Below, piece after piece: positions 1 through 11,560 of a stretch of 64,000 nt of DNA (positions are counted from its first letter, which is position 1; every line of letters begins with the position of its first letter). The position numbers and the translations under genes are program-made. Origin of the DNA: Plantago major (taxonomy: Eukaryota; Streptophyta; Magnoliopsida; Lamiales; Plantaginaceae); contig CM048840.1 in NCBI GenBank assembly GCA_026545765.1, positions 56,854,580 to 56,918,579 of the forward strand, read 5' to 3'. Below the pieces are notes generated by a model. That model searched no databases, had not been told where the DNA came from, and saw only the letters and a list, made by a program, of their open reading frames with translations.

Positions 1-298
1 TAAATAAATAACAGAAAAATTATTTAAAAAAAGGTATTGAAAAATAATTGATAACTGAAAAGGCATTGAAAAATTAAAAATTACAAAAAAAAAACATAAA
101 TTTGTCTAAAAAATAATAAAAAAAATAAAAATACAGTATCAATTAACCCAAATTTTCAATTTTAAATTTTTAAATTTTTTTTTTATCACTTTCAATTTCA
201 GGGAAGCTCCGACGGAGCTTCCGTGCTTCCTGCCATGGAAGTTCATCCATGGAGTTTCCAATAAAGTTAAATAAAAATTAATAAATTAATAAATATTA
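1..298. other. A+T-rich flank with two short hairpins
   Basis: No coding signal is visible. Two small inverted repeats stand out in otherwise A/T-dominated sequence. One is at 202-222 (GGAAGCTCC, 3-nt loop, GGAGCTTCC, perfect arms). The other is at 233-252 (CCATGGA, 6-nt loop, TCCATGG). They lie just before the Stowaway-like element and may be a remnant of an older small transposon. Nothing else could be recognised. Confidence 0.5.
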
Positions 299-531
299 CT
301 CCCTCAATTTCAGAGAAATTGTTACAATTTGAATTTGCACCAATTTTAAGAAAAAGTAAAAAGTACAAGTGGTCCCCCTGATTATTAGAGATTAACTGAG
401 TGACATATTGTAATAAAAGTGAAAGGTAGGGAGTTTTATTATTTAACTAATTGTCATAAATGAAAATTGTAACACTTTTAGTGAAACGCCGAAAACGGAA
501 AGTTGTAACACTTTCTCTGAAATGGAGGGAG
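299..531. mobile_element. Stowaway-like MITE (Tc1/mariner type), 233 bp
   Basis: The element starts CTCCCTCAATTTCAGAGAAA and its right end is the inverted counterpart, reading CTCCCTCCATTTCAGAGAAA on the other strand. The inverted repeats continue for about 27 bases with 2-3 mismatches. It is flanked by TA at 297-298 and 532-533, the target duplication of Tc1/mariner transposons. CTCCCTCC termini, TA target sites, a length near 230 bp and no coding capacity define plant Stowaway MITEs. It has no transposase and would depend on a mariner-like transposase elsewhere. The nearly intact ends suggest a fairly young insertion. I am sure of the family and less sure of the age. Confidence 0.93.
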
Positions 532-533
532 TA

Positions 534-2369
534 TTATTTATAATAGGAAGAGCAATCATGATTGGACTGATCTCTCTCCATGCCCTCCTAATCGTGTAAG
601 AATGATTTTATTTTGGAAGTTTACAAAGTTTTTAAAAATTTTGGGATTTTACAGAGACTTAATTGAGGGTTTTAAAAAATTGAAAGGGCTATCCTTTAAG
701 AATTAGATGAGCCATGGGGATCACTACTATAATTTAGAAGTTCTCATTTTTTAAATAGATGCCATTAAGTATTAAAAACAAGTGAAGTTCTAGAAATTGT
801 AAACTATCCTTCAACCTTTTTATATTTATATGTTTGATAGGTGAAAATTGAAATTAAACCTCCAAAATGTTTAAAAATCAAAATGGGACCCTCCTGAACA
901 TTTACATACAACCACTAATTAAGGTATCTTAATATACAAGTTAATTAATAATGGGTTTAAATATAAATTATATGTAAAAAAATCAATTACATCCAAGTCC
1001 ACACATCATCAATAAGTTAAGCCTGTTTGGCTAAAACTAAAAGCTGATATTTAAGCAGAGGTAAAAATGACTTTTCCTGGTTTTAATTCGCAAAAAGTCA
1101 AATTCGTGGACCTACATGTAATTGATTTATATCGATCAGGACTTGCATGTTATTGTTGATCTAACTGGTACCCAGGTGTAATTAGAACATCTAAAATGGG
1201 TACTGGATGAAATTCACCCTTATGCGAGACACCTATAATCGGGGTGGTGTGAAATAAACCTTAATTTTTCCTTTATATGTGACCATTATTAGTTAATTTA
1301 CACAATTCAACTTACCTACTTACTACATTTGATTTTTTCCACTACTGTTCTATTGTCATCACATTTTCCTTTTTTTCCTACATATAATAAAATGACTTTT
1401 TTTTTTTGTTGGATCAGCTTTGTTTCCGTTTTGAAAGTATAGTTTATGGTTTTTTTCGTTTTTTCTTCTTCCCATTCTTATCAAGCATCTATCTAGTCAA
1501 TATCATATAGTTTATGGTTTTTCATATGAAATTAAATGTATTTAGAAATAATACTTATAGAAAGAAATTGACCATGGAGGGACAAAAAGTAATTATAATA
1601 ATATTATTTTTCTCTTGTTACCATCCATTGTGATGAATTTACCTTTTTCCAATTTATGAAATTAATTGAATTTTAAGAGGATATTTAGAGGTATATAGCA
1701 ATCGAAATAAACATATAATAATTATAAAAAGGATTATAAAAAAGGTCTTCTAAATCCAAGAACATCACACCTTGAACCACTCTTATTTGCAATTTGATAT
1801 TTGTGTCTATTTCTAACTTCAACTATAAATTTCATATATAATTAATTAATATCTCAATCTTTTATTTCATAGTGTATACACCATATAATGTATCACTTTC
1901 ACAATTCACAAAATATCTACTTTTTTATGTTTATAGTTCTATACTCACAACTTTATTTGAACAGTACTATAGCTCATTGAAATGAAAACAAGTACAATTT
2001 GTACGACATATCTTGACCTAGCTATATAAACTCAAGAGTAGCATATGTTATTTTCAATTAAATTAATGCAGCATATATAACACGGCAAACTCACATCTTG
2101 CATATGCACATCAGTGAGCAATCTTATCTCCAATGTTATGCGGTTGATGTGCTTCACAGAGGAATTACTTCCTATGTTTGATTAATAACTTCTCGTTTTG
2201 TTATGTTGAATCGATACTGATATTTTTCTACATTATAACTAATCCTAAATTATATTGGAAATTAACTAGAAAATTTATTACGAAAACGTAATAATTATAC
2301 TTTATAATGTAACTTTATTATTATGTTTTCAATATTATGGAGGACAAATATTTTGTTAAACTGTTCATA
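534..2369. other. Gene-free A+T-rich spacer
   Basis: No ORF of useful length, splice-bounded exon or RNA gene could be supported. A stretch near 1020-1260 has more balanced composition, with phrases such as GCCTGTTTGGC and GGGTACTGGATGAAATTCACC. It could be a decayed transposon fragment, but no terminal repeats or target duplications were found. The rest is long A/T runs typical of plant intergenic DNA. Confidence 0.5.
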
Positions 2370-2460
2370 ACCTCGACGAAACTGAAACATGAAGCTTTTT
2401 TTTTTTGCGAAGAGAAGTATTTATCAGTTATTTTAAATGGCCAAAGCTTGGATTACACAA

Positions 2461-3165
2461 CAAAATATCACTTTTCATGGTCAGCTCATAACTGAACACT
2501 TTTGTCCACCAATTTTTAATAAATCAATTGATGCACCCATAAATCATAATCTATGTATGTACATACTTTAACACGTAAACAAATTAATCTTATATTGCAA
2601 CAAAAATGCGGTGTTATTTAATTGTATATATTTTATTATATAGTAGTTGAAACACTAAAAAACCCAAACTCGATCTCCTCTCATGTATACCACGTCAAGA
2701 CATGTATACAACTAATTAAACAATTAATTCTAGAGAATGACGATAAAGTTTCAACATGCAGTATTTAAAATTAATAAAGACTTGTATTCTCTGCATTACA
2801 TTCCACGTAAAAAATAACCAGACATAAATGTAATTCCTAAGCTTCATATTCATCCATATATAAAACAAACCAAGAACCCATTATACTTGATTAAAGGCGG
2901 ATTTGTTTGGTATCTCGACGACCCTTCTCTAATAAGAGTGAAATGCATCGTCTAGAAATGAATAATCGCATACTACAAACAATAAATCTCACTTTTCGTA
3001 GTCATGTCATAATGGAACACATTGTTCACCAACTATTACATAATCAACATTCATACATTAATACGACCGTTATATCATCAATCAAACAATCATATACATA
3101 ATCTACGTACTTCAATGACTTCAACGTCATAGAAAACCTGTCTTGCAACAAAAGTAAGTTGCACC
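2461..3165. repeat. Diverged direct duplication, about 520 bp apart
   Basis: The block around 2461-2620 resembles the block around 2981-3160 in order and content. Both have TCACTTTTC followed by GTC, CTCATAA or GTCATAA, then GAACAC and a TTGTNCACCAA motif, and further on a TTGCAACAAAA motif. The match is patchy, with many substitutions and small gaps, which suggests an old duplication. No protein is encoded. The function, if any, is unknown, and the second copy may be part of a decayed upstream region of the gene at 4286. Confidence 0.45.
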
Positions 3166-3332
3166 TTTAGTTGATTAACTGAATTAATCCCTATTGGAGT
3201 TCAAACATTACTTAGCCTAACCTCAATCTACAATCTGCATGACAACCCTGCCACGTGAAGACACGTACACATATAGCCAAACTAACGAATCAAAGTCATA
3301 TCACCCAACAACAGAATACTTCCAATGCATTT

Positions 3333-3681
3333 CCTTTAACAGTGACCGCTTCGCGCCACAATCATCGTCTACCAAAATGCGATCGTTACAACACACGATC
3401 GTTAGAACATACGACAAAAATGTGTGTACTTCCTTTAACGGTAACTGCTTCTTGCCACAATCATTAACCAAAATACTACAGTGACAACATACGACAAAAA
3501 TGTGTGTGTGTCCTTTAACGGTGACCTCTTCACGCCACAATAATCATTGACCAAAATATATCATTACAACATACGACAAAAATGTGCATGTTTCCCTTAA
3601 CAGTGACAGTTTCGCACCACAATCAATAATCGCCCGCCAACCAAAATACTACTATTAGAACATACGACAAAAATGTATGCG
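3333..3681. repeat. Imperfect tandem repeat, four copies of 80-99 bp
   Basis: Copies start near 3333, 3432, 3512 and 3594. Each runs CCTTTAACRGTGAC, then CTTC-GCCACAATCAT, ACCAAAATA, and ends with ACATACGACAAAAATGTG. The first copy is longer because it has an extra ACGATCGTT-containing segment. Short open frames on both strands (for example 3301-3540) come from this repetition and have no family resemblance. The array lies 350-700 bp upstream of the TATA box of the DUF1639-like gene, so a regulatory origin is conceivable but unproven. Confidence 0.7.
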
Positions 3682-3842
3682 TTCTGCATGAACACACAAA
3701 CACGTAAAAGTTAAACCCATCGGAACGTTTACGTAACTGTTCATCATATAGTCCCAAATACTCCTATAGAAGCCATTAGCTCTCAAAAATGCTTTTAGCA
3801 ATTGGAAGTCAACCCAATTTTGTATAGAAAGATGTATATACA

Positions 3843-3965
3843 CCTCTTTCATTTGATTTCTACTTTCGTAGATTACTTTATTTTCCATTACCAAAGTTGA
3901 ACAATCCCCTCCTTCATTCAATTTCTACTTTCGTAGATTACCTTATTTTCTATTACCAAAGTTGA
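3843..3965. repeat. 58-bp direct duplication, period 65 bp
   Basis: 3843-3900 and 3908-3965 are near-identical. Both read CYTC-TTCATT, TTTCTACTTTCGTAGATTA, CTTATTTTC, ATTACCAAAGTTGA. About five substitutions separate them, so this is a recent local duplication. It lies just upstream of the putative promoter at 4027. Confidence 0.85.
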
Positions 3966-4026
3966 CAATATTTGAAAATACCTACCATCATTATCCATAC
4001 AGTGAAAAATAGTGTGTGTCACTTGG

Positions 4027-4034
4027 TATAAATA
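4027..4034 (+). promoter_or_regulatory. TATA box of the DUF1639-like gene
   Basis: TATAAATA lies 252 bases before the ATG at 4286. It is followed by a pyrimidine-rich stretch with CTCTCAC and CCTCTCTCTTTAGCTCTCAC (about 4050-4105), as seen in plant 5' leaders and Y-patches. Spacing fits transcription starting near 4060 with a leader of about 220 bases. This is inference from motif and position. The downstream gene is broken, so the promoter may no longer drive a useful product. Confidence 0.55.
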
Positions 4035-4285
4035 CCCACTCTTGTCTAGAGTCATGTCACTCTCACATATCCACTTATTTCCTCTCTCTTTAGCTCTCAC
4101 TCCATAGCAAACCGAATTCCTGCCATCTTTCTCAAAGCTGGCTTTTTTCTTCTTCCTCTTTTTCTTGTTCTTGTTTCTAATCACATACATTTGATTTTCA
4201 ATTTTATGAATTGAATCTGTAAACCACAAAGCCAAAAAAAAAAAAAAGAAAGAAAAGAGCCATCTTTTGTCATCTCAATCCAAAA

Positions 4286-5951
4286 ATGACTTCTCCATCT
4301 AAGAATCACCATGTTTCTCCACTCCACAACTTCTCTCTGCCATCTCTCTGGACAGCTAAAGGAGCCTCGAGTCTCCATCGTCGCCACCAAATGAACAACA
4401 GATCAGCCATTCCCTCTCTAGCACCTGCCACCTCGGCCACAGCCCTTGATGCTGCCAACTTACCGATCGGCAATGGGAACCAGGCAGTGGTGTCTCCTCT
4501 TGCGGCGGGCGGAGATTCCGGTGACGAGGTGTCTCTTGTGGAAGTGGCTGCTGGGATTTGTGGTAGCCCTGTTGAGGCGTTTAGTTTGAAGATGAAGGAG
4601 GTGTGGAAAGCCGAAAAGCTTCCACCTTTTCGTGTTTCTGGGGTCAAGATTTGTGAGAAGAAGCTGAAAACACTAGTTTCTACACCAGATCAGCCGGAGC
4701 TTAGGAAAACAGAAAAGCTTCCACCTTTTGGGGTTACTGGGATCAAGATTGGTGAGAAGAAGCCGTAACCATCGGTTTCTACACCTGAGCTAAATTCTTC
4801 AACCAAGATTGTGATTAAGCTTCCATTGAGGAAAGATAACAAGACTAAGGCTCCTGTTGTTTTGGCAAAGGAGAAAGAGGTTAAAGCTCCTGCTGTTGTT
4901 TTGGATGAGAATAAGCCTACGACTTATGTTGTTGTGGCAAAGGATAAAAAGGGTAATGCTGCTATTGTTTTGGGGGAGAAGGTGTGTAAGGATGCTGTGG
5001 AAGTGGAGAAGAAGCCTAAGGGTTCTGGTGTTAATGAGGTGAAGAAGCCTAAGGCTTCTGGTGTTGATGAAATGAAGAAGTCTAAGGCTTCTGGTGTTGA
5101 TGAGGTGAAGAAGGCTCATGTTTGTTTGGAGGAGCGGAAATCTAAGGATGCTGATGTTGAGGTGAAGAAAAGGGCCAAGTCTCCTGTTGTTTTAGAGGGG
5201 AGGAGCTCCAAGGCCGATATAGTCTGGAAGAAGAAAAGGGCTAGGTCTCCTGTTGTTCTTGAGGAGAGGAGCTCCAAGGTTTCTTTTGTGGAGGAAGAGA
5301 ATCTGGCTAAGTCTACTGTTGTTTTGGATGAGGGGAGCTCAAGGCTCATTGTTGCGGAGAAGGCCGAGGTGGTTGTTGTTTGAGGGGAGCAAAAGGTGAT
5401 GTTGCTATGGAGGAAGAAAAGGTGTTATTGTTGAGGAGAAGGCTGATGAAGAGGTAAAAGATGAGGGAGATGGGAATGATGGTAGAACACAAGAGGAAGA
5501 TGAAATCGTCAAATCGTGGAATTTAAAGTCGAGGAACAATATTAGGGCTAGAAGAAATGTTGGAGAGTCAAGTGAAAGGCCGAGAGCAGGTGTGGTGGAG
5601 AAGAAAGTAGGACCTTCTGGTGCGACTGGAGGGGAGAAAAATGAGTAGATTAAGCTGTCCATCATTGTGTCTCTCTCCAAGCCAGACATGGATGAGGATC
5701 TCTACGCCTTTAATATCAAGTCGTCTAAGAGGCCAAAGAAGAGTACCAAGCAAGTCCAGGCTCAGCTGGATGTGAGATTTATTGATTGATTGCTTCATTA
5801 CAGTTTTATTATTTTATTTTTATATATATGTGTATATATAATGAGTGATAAGTGATTATGTGTAGTTTGTTGTTCTATTTGCGCCTCCTCGTGAAATAAT
5901 CTGGTCAATATAACTCCCGAGACATACAATGTCTCCCTCAGCTCCCTGAAG
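4286..5951 (+). pseudogene. DUF1639-type plant protein gene, broken
   Basis: The start ATG at 4286 is followed within 13 residues by PLHNFSLPSLW, the N-terminal signature I know from plant DUF1639 proteins, whose function is unknown. A lysine-rich middle follows, with an internal duplication (EKLPPFRVSGVKI, then EKLPPFGVTGIKI) and three KKPKASGVDE-like units. Near the end come KSWNLKSRNNIRARRN and then LSKPDMDEDLYAFNIKSSKR with RPKKSTKQVQAQLD, the conserved C-terminal block. A GT donor at 5772 follows QLD. A likely next exon around 5907-5951 encodes NITPETYNVS, matching the family's VTPDSYKV motif, and ends at a GT at 5952. Damage: in-frame stops at 4766-4768 and 5646-5648, and two frame changes between about 5380 and 5430. 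Family confidence is good. The gene is broken unless the changes are sequencing or assembly errors. Confidence 0.75.
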
Positions 5952-5953
5952 GT

Positions 5954-6628
5954 ATATATATTGTTTGCTTTTGATTTTGTATAATATAATTCTGCTTTGT
6001 TTAAATCCTTATTGATACATATGTAATGTGAGATAACAGAATCAGGGGTAGATGCAGACTATGCAGCTGGTGAAGGAATAGTTCGGAGTGCTTGGTGGAA
6101 GAATTACTGCTGGGCTGGACCTCCAGAACTTGTGCTTGGTGAAGGTATAATAATTAAGCATTTGGTACAATGGAATTGGAGAGGGGTGTATGTCTGTATG
6201 AGTGTTATGGATTGTTGCCAATGTATTTTTAGACACTATTATGTTTTTCGTATTCTATCTGGCTGTTGTGTACCTTGTTTTAGTTTTTGGTTGTGAACAA
6301 TGTTTGTCATAGGCTGTGTGTTTCAATTGTTCTCGAGGATCTATTTATGAATCCTGGCAGTTGGCACAGCTTGTTTTATGCTTTTAATAAGTGTTGTAGT
6401 GAATAGAATGTGATTTTATTGATGGTTTTGTGTGCTATTTCTTATGCTCATATTCATATGTATTTTGGCTAAAACTTCGAGATGAATCTTATTAGAAATT
6501 GAATGCATAACCTCGATATTAAACCAAAAATATACAACTCTACCAAGCATTTAATGCAAAGTACATCTTTAGTTGATGAATTATATACCAAAGTAGCAAC
6601 ACTTCATTATTCAAACATGTAAAATAGG
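5954..6628. other. Downstream spacer of the DUF1639-like gene
   Basis: The sequence is T-rich. A possible further exon lies around 6040-6144, more G-rich and ending AAGGTATAA, but it matches nothing I recognise and its reading frame is not supported by family motifs. It could be the 3' end of the gene or untranslated sequence. The rest, up to the 121-bp repeat, has no visible feature. Confidence 0.35.
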
Positions 6629-6985
6629 CATCCATTATCCAACAAACATCAGAAACCTTGCCCTAGAGATAGACTCAACGCTTAAACACCAAAAGCCAGA
6701 TTAGCAAACCAATCTAGTATAGTGTTGACCATTGTGGCGGCATTACATGAGTATCCACGATCCAATGAATAGAAGATAGCTTGCCCTGAGGGTAGACTCA
6801 CCACTTAACACCAGCTTCATTAGCAAACCAATCCAGTATACTATTGGCTGCTGTGGTGGCCTTAATTACATTTGTATCCATGATCCGACAAACAACAGAT
6901 ACCTTGTCCTAAGGGTAGACTCACCGCTTAAACACCAAAACCTTCATTACCAACACCAATCTAGCATAGTGTTGACCACTATGGT
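6629..6985. repeat. 121-bp tandem repeat, about three copies
   Basis: Copies start near 6629, 6751 and 6874. Each contains TATCCA-GATCCAA, GATA-CTTG-CCTA, GGTAGACTCACC, TTAAACACCA, TTCATTAGCAAACCAATC, AGTATAGTGTTGACCA and TGTGGTGGC. Copies differ by roughly 15-20 percent. The third copy is interrupted by the solo LTR at 6986-9673. Its missing end (GGTGGTATACATG, about 9676-9688) resumes right after the LTR, matching GGCGGCATTACATG in copy one. On the minus strand the repeat has short open stretches, but no protein family is recognised. Confidence 0.8.
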
Positions 6986-9673
6986 TGTAATGCCCCGAAA
7001 ATTTACATTAACTTTTAAAAAGACAAGGGCGTTAAACCAATAATAGGAAGACAATCTAAAAGCTTTGAGAAGCTGAAATTTGAACAGTTGACTTCCGAAA
7101 ACACTATTTTTACAAACAGCGGATTAAAGTTACAAAACAAATCCCATTTATAACCCACTTTCACTCAAGTTCTGAGCGTAACGCTCACTCGGTCCTCAAC
7201 TAGACTCCGAAATCTACAGGAAGGTAACAAATCAAGTGTGAGATAAAACTCAGTGAGGTTCTGTGCTAAGTGAACAACGAATTATATAATAACGAAGTAT
7301 GACTTTCAAAATCAAACGTATCATAATATAAGAATAATCGAAGAAAAACATATAACGAAGCGAATAAATTATCGTTGGTGCAGTCAACCTTATAACCCCA
7401 ATCCAAGCCCTTATCACTCCAGACAGGGTGCTACCACTGTCAAACGAAGACGGAGACCCTGCCATGGTACAGGAGTGAAACACTACTACTCCCAAAGACC
7501 TCGGCGACTTCTGCCTCGCGTCTAGGGATAGTAAGCAGAGGTACTTCATGAACAACTCGACAGACACAACTGCCCAAGTATTCCCACTCAGAAACCCCCA
7601 CCACAATTGCGCACATATCGGTCGAAGCGAATCAGTCAATCGAATCAAACGAAGATCATCATGAATCATATACGTATATATCTTTATAGAGCGGAAGCAT
7701 GAGAAAAAAGATTTGATGCAGTCTTCAGAACTTTGATTTCATGAGTTTCACAATGTTTGAGATGCAATACTATATATATATATATAATATTAAAATAGCT
7801 TCTTGTAGTTTCGCAAATATACATATACTTTTTTGGTAGAACACTCACCTTAGATGACCTCGTAAACTAAGCAAACCGCAAAACCTGATAAAAGGGTAAC
7901 ACTACTTAACATTTATGCAAAAATAACTTAACGATACCCTTTAACCCCCACAAACGAGCATAAACGATCAGAATCAACTAGGCATATAATTACATAACAA
8001 ATTAGCAATTTTTATCAATGACAATTATATAAGCTTACGATTGTCACGTAAACGACAATAGCATAAAGTATAAACTAAAGCATAAAAACTTCTCTTTAAC
8101 AAAACTAAGAATTCCAAAACCACGGTAGCATCATGTCAAGATGGACAACAAAGTATACAGTACCTAATTCATCTAATCAACACATGTATGCTATAATAAT
8201 AGATAACAAGGTCACAATCATAGGACAGCAAACACATATTTAAATATTCTAATCTCATATTATGTCTAATGAGAACATCTAGAAATTAATAATCGAACAA
8301 GAGGACTACATCAAACTAGCGGAAACAAATCAAATGCAGACATGTAATATTAGTATATTATTGGTCAAAACAAATAAGTGAAAGAGATAACAGATTTCCA
8401 ACATCAACTCCTCAAATTACAATCTAAACACCCATATATCCACATACTTGAAATACACAGATTCATAACACTCCACGGAATAGCAAAAACAAAGCATAGG
8501 TATGAAGAGCAGGTGGAAAGGACAAGAACAGACCAAGTATAGGTACTACAAAGCTCAATAACAATCACACAACAATCGATCCGACAATTACCAACACCAA
8601 TACCAGAACCAATCGAGCGACCTTGCACCGGATAGAAAATGACCAAACAACATGCACGCAGACCGACAACTACAATCTGCACGTCAATTATAAAGTCGAA
8701 CAAGAAAACGCAATTCAACACGGATATCCAACCTCATTGCAAGCGTAATGAAAGCGAGCACGTAATGTACGTAAGCGGCAACTCAAAGCGGATGGAAAGT
8801 ATAAATTGATTCCATACGAAGCAGAATCGACCTAACAAGAACAACAAACTCAATAGTACATGAAATGAAGAAATAGCACCGAACTCGATACATAAAGAGG
8901 AGGCGGTCGAGCTTTATAATGAAAAGCGAGCATGGCAAGTGTAAACCAACAAATACGATTCGATTTCTCAAGCCCATTCGAAAGCAAGACTAAAGAACAA
9001 TCAAGCAATTCATTGAACTAACCACGCGAGCAATCAAAGCAGAAAAGAGCTTGGCGAATTCGATCATGACGGAAAGCGAGCATAACGAAATTCAAAGGGA
9101 AGAAATCCGATGAATTTAAGCAAGAAGCGATTAAGAAACACAAACACCCATCCCAAACGAAAACACGAGAAAGAACAACGCTTACCTAAAGCGAATCAAG
9201 CGAGCTAGAACACGAGCGAGCTAATGAAAGCCATCTAATCCTCCTAGCTGATTTAATCGAGACGGCCGAGATTCAATGAAGTACGATGAAGGGAGGCGAA
9301 GGTTGTGGCTAGTGGAGCTCTTCTGGCTTCAGGTTGTTTCGTGTTGGAGAGGCTGAGAAAGGCGTAGGTAGGGATCGATTTGGGAAAAGAATTCGATTAG
9401 GAGAAGGAACGAAGAAGAAGTCGATTGAAGGAAGGAAACGAAGAAGAAAGAATCGTGAGGAAGGAGTTTGATTGAACTGGAAGTGAGTTGAATAGGGTGA
9501 GGGGTATAATTGGAAGGATAAATGTCTAGTCCTAAATTCAATTTGGACTCTAAACCAAACTATAATTAATTAGGTTATCCCCAATTAAACACTAAGAAAA
9601 TTATTCACTATTAAAGAAGGAACTAAAATTAACATTAAAATTAAAACGATTAATGAAAAGTCGGGGTTTTACA
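6986..9673. mobile_element. Solo LTR of a Ty3/gypsy-type element, 2,688 bp
   Basis: The segment starts TGTAATGCCCCG and ends CGGGGTTTTACA, giving TG...CA ends and a 12-bp near-inverted repeat. The 5-bp duplication ATGGT lies on both sides (6981-6985 and 9674-9678). These are the marks of a complete LTR left after recombination between the two LTRs of an element. The TGTAA-ACCCCG start and the large size resemble LTRs of Del/Tekay chromoviruses, but lineage is a guess because no coding part remains. The G/A-rich stretch at about 9370-9470 would read as a C/T-rich leader on the minus strand, hinting at minus orientation. Internal ORFs are incidental. The intact target duplication suggests a moderate age. 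Confidence 0.82.
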
Positions 9674-9690
9674 ATGGTGGTATACATGTG

Positions 9691-9880
9691 TATTGAACAT
9701 TTATGAGAAACTTATCAGCACCTTTCAACTATTAAGAAAAGCGTGTAGGTGACGTGATATACATTTATGAGAGACTTATCAGCATCTTTCAACTAAAAAT
9801 AAAAACAAGGTGTAGATGGCTTGATATACATTTATGAAAAACTTATCAACATCGTTGAACTGACAAGATAAACAAGGTGA
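9691..9880. repeat. Short tandem repeat, three copies of about 65 bp
   Basis: Three copies begin near 9694, 9757 and 9825. They share ACATTTATGAGA-ACTTATCA, GCA-CTTTCAACT and GTGTAGGTGAC-TGATAT. The array follows directly on the resumed end of the 121-bp repeat, so both may belong to one older repetitive locus that the solo LTR split. No coding content is recognised. Confidence 0.7.
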
Positions 9881-11003
9881 TATTTGATATTAGTATGCTA
9901 GAACGTTATAGTAAATAGCACAATCATGGAGTCTAAGATACCTTCGTGAAATAACCTATTGAAAGTTGCCAAAATAATTGTTTGGTCTTGATAAAATCAA
10001 GTACCAATAGTCCGATAGTTTTTGGATGAATTGGTGATGTTGAATTAATCTAAACTTCATAGGTTCTTATGACATTGTCCTTAGAGCATGCATGCGGTTT
10101 AGTAATCTTATCGGTTCTTGACAACGCTGTGCAATACCATGCAATGTGATGATGGATACTATGCTTCCTCTCCTTTTTCGACGTTACCTACTTTCCAAGG
10201 ATTCCTATTTAGTTAATATTGCTCCTTATAGGTCTAATAAAAGGTACTTACTCATCTGACTGTTTAGGAAATCCAAGCACAATATTTTCCACGGAATGCA
10301 AGGGTGGCCACACCTTTCTTTCTTTTCTTATGTTACCATCTCACTTAATCTTCCCTTCATGTTATCTACTTAATATCTCTCTTTAAAGTACATTCCATCT
10401 TTATGATCCAATCTAGCCATCTGTGAACACAATATTGTCCATCCATCAGAGATGGCTACCAGTTTACTTTCTTCCCTCGGGGTACATTATGTATTTTTCG
10501 TTGTTCGTCCTTTCTAGTTAATCATACTCCATAGGCGTTCTAGGTAGATAAGAACATGCTCAAACTGCACATGTGTGCATATCCCTATGTTGCCCAAGGT
10601 TCTCCACTGAAGAGAACTTTTTTTTTGAATTTATTCTAATATAAGTCGATTTTGCTGAAATGCGCTTTACTGAGAGAAAATTTTAAGCTTTTCTCTTTGT
10701 TTCAACTTAATGGGTCAAATTCCTTAATAATGACCAATTTCCAAAATTATATTTGTGTCTTCTCTGTCACCGATAACTTCGTAACCATAATTCTAGTTTG
10801 TTTCTAGTATTCTCAACCCTACTTCTAGTTTGTCTTTCTCAGTTCATTCCTCATGTTCCTCCCGTTTTACCGAAATGTTTGTATAAGATTCCAAATTTTG
10901 TGAAAATGCTTGATTTTATCATCTATCGTAATGGGCCTAATTTCTCTCTTTCTCTTGAAATGTCTCTGTGAAATACTTCAATTTGAAACTGATAAATCAT
11001 TTC
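9881..11003. other. Gene-free spacer
   Basis: No gene could be supported. Two stretches near 10180-10320 and 10410-10550 share a loose order of words (CACAATATT-TCCA, GGNTGGC or GATGGCTAC, TTTCTTTC), suggesting a very old duplication. Open frames are short and lack family motifs. Confidence 0.4.
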
Positions 11004-11560
11004 ATTTCTAGTAATGGAGTATAGAATTTTATGAATTTATATTTCCTTCAATGTGATAAAAAGCTAAAAAAAGTCCATGCTTTTGCAAATCAATTTGTTG
11101 ACGTTAATATATCAGATAATGGAGTTTCACACTATATGAAGCATAATTAGTTTTCCCTTAAATGCGGAATCAACTCAAGAACGCTTTATTTGTGAGGATT
11201 GCTTCAGTAACCTGTTAACATTTCTAGTAATGGAGTTATCACAATTGATGAAGTGTGGTTAATTTTTTTTCCTTGAACTTGGTTCGTAAAATATTAAGTA
11301 TTTGAACGAAATTTTTCAGTAGCCAGCCTAATTACATATCTAGTAATGCAGCTTATGAAGTATGGTTAATATTATTCCTTAAATGTGGTGCATACTAAAA
11401 TTCCTTCTAGTTGTGCAAATATTTCACAGCATGTCATGAACATCTCTACTAAGAAATTTACTATTATAGGAGCACGAACAATTTTAGTTCAATAAGTTGC
11501 TAACATATCTAATGATGGTGTTCAAAATTTTATAAGTATGGTTAATATTTCCTACTTGTG
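11004..11560. repeat. Highly decayed tandem repeat, about five copies
   Basis: A block reading TCTAGTAATGGAGTT, a short A/T stretch, TATGAAGTATGGTTAATATT, then CCTTAAATGTGG recurs near 11004, 11108, 11216, 11330 and 11500. Spacing is irregular, about 105-170 bp, and many substitutions have accumulated. It is non-coding and too decayed to assign to a family. Confidence 0.6.

Noticed and set aside
1020-1260. Possible second small transposon near GCCTGTTTGGC
   Set aside because: No matching inverted end or target duplication was found, so it is only mentioned as spacer content.
4306-5689. Minus-strand ORFs across the DUF1639-like gene
   Set aside because: They are shadows of the plus-strand lysine-rich coding sequence, and the family motifs are on the plus strand.
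7250-9541. Minus-strand ORFs inside the solo LTR as genes
   Set aside because: Short, no recognised domain, wholly within an LTR with clean borders.
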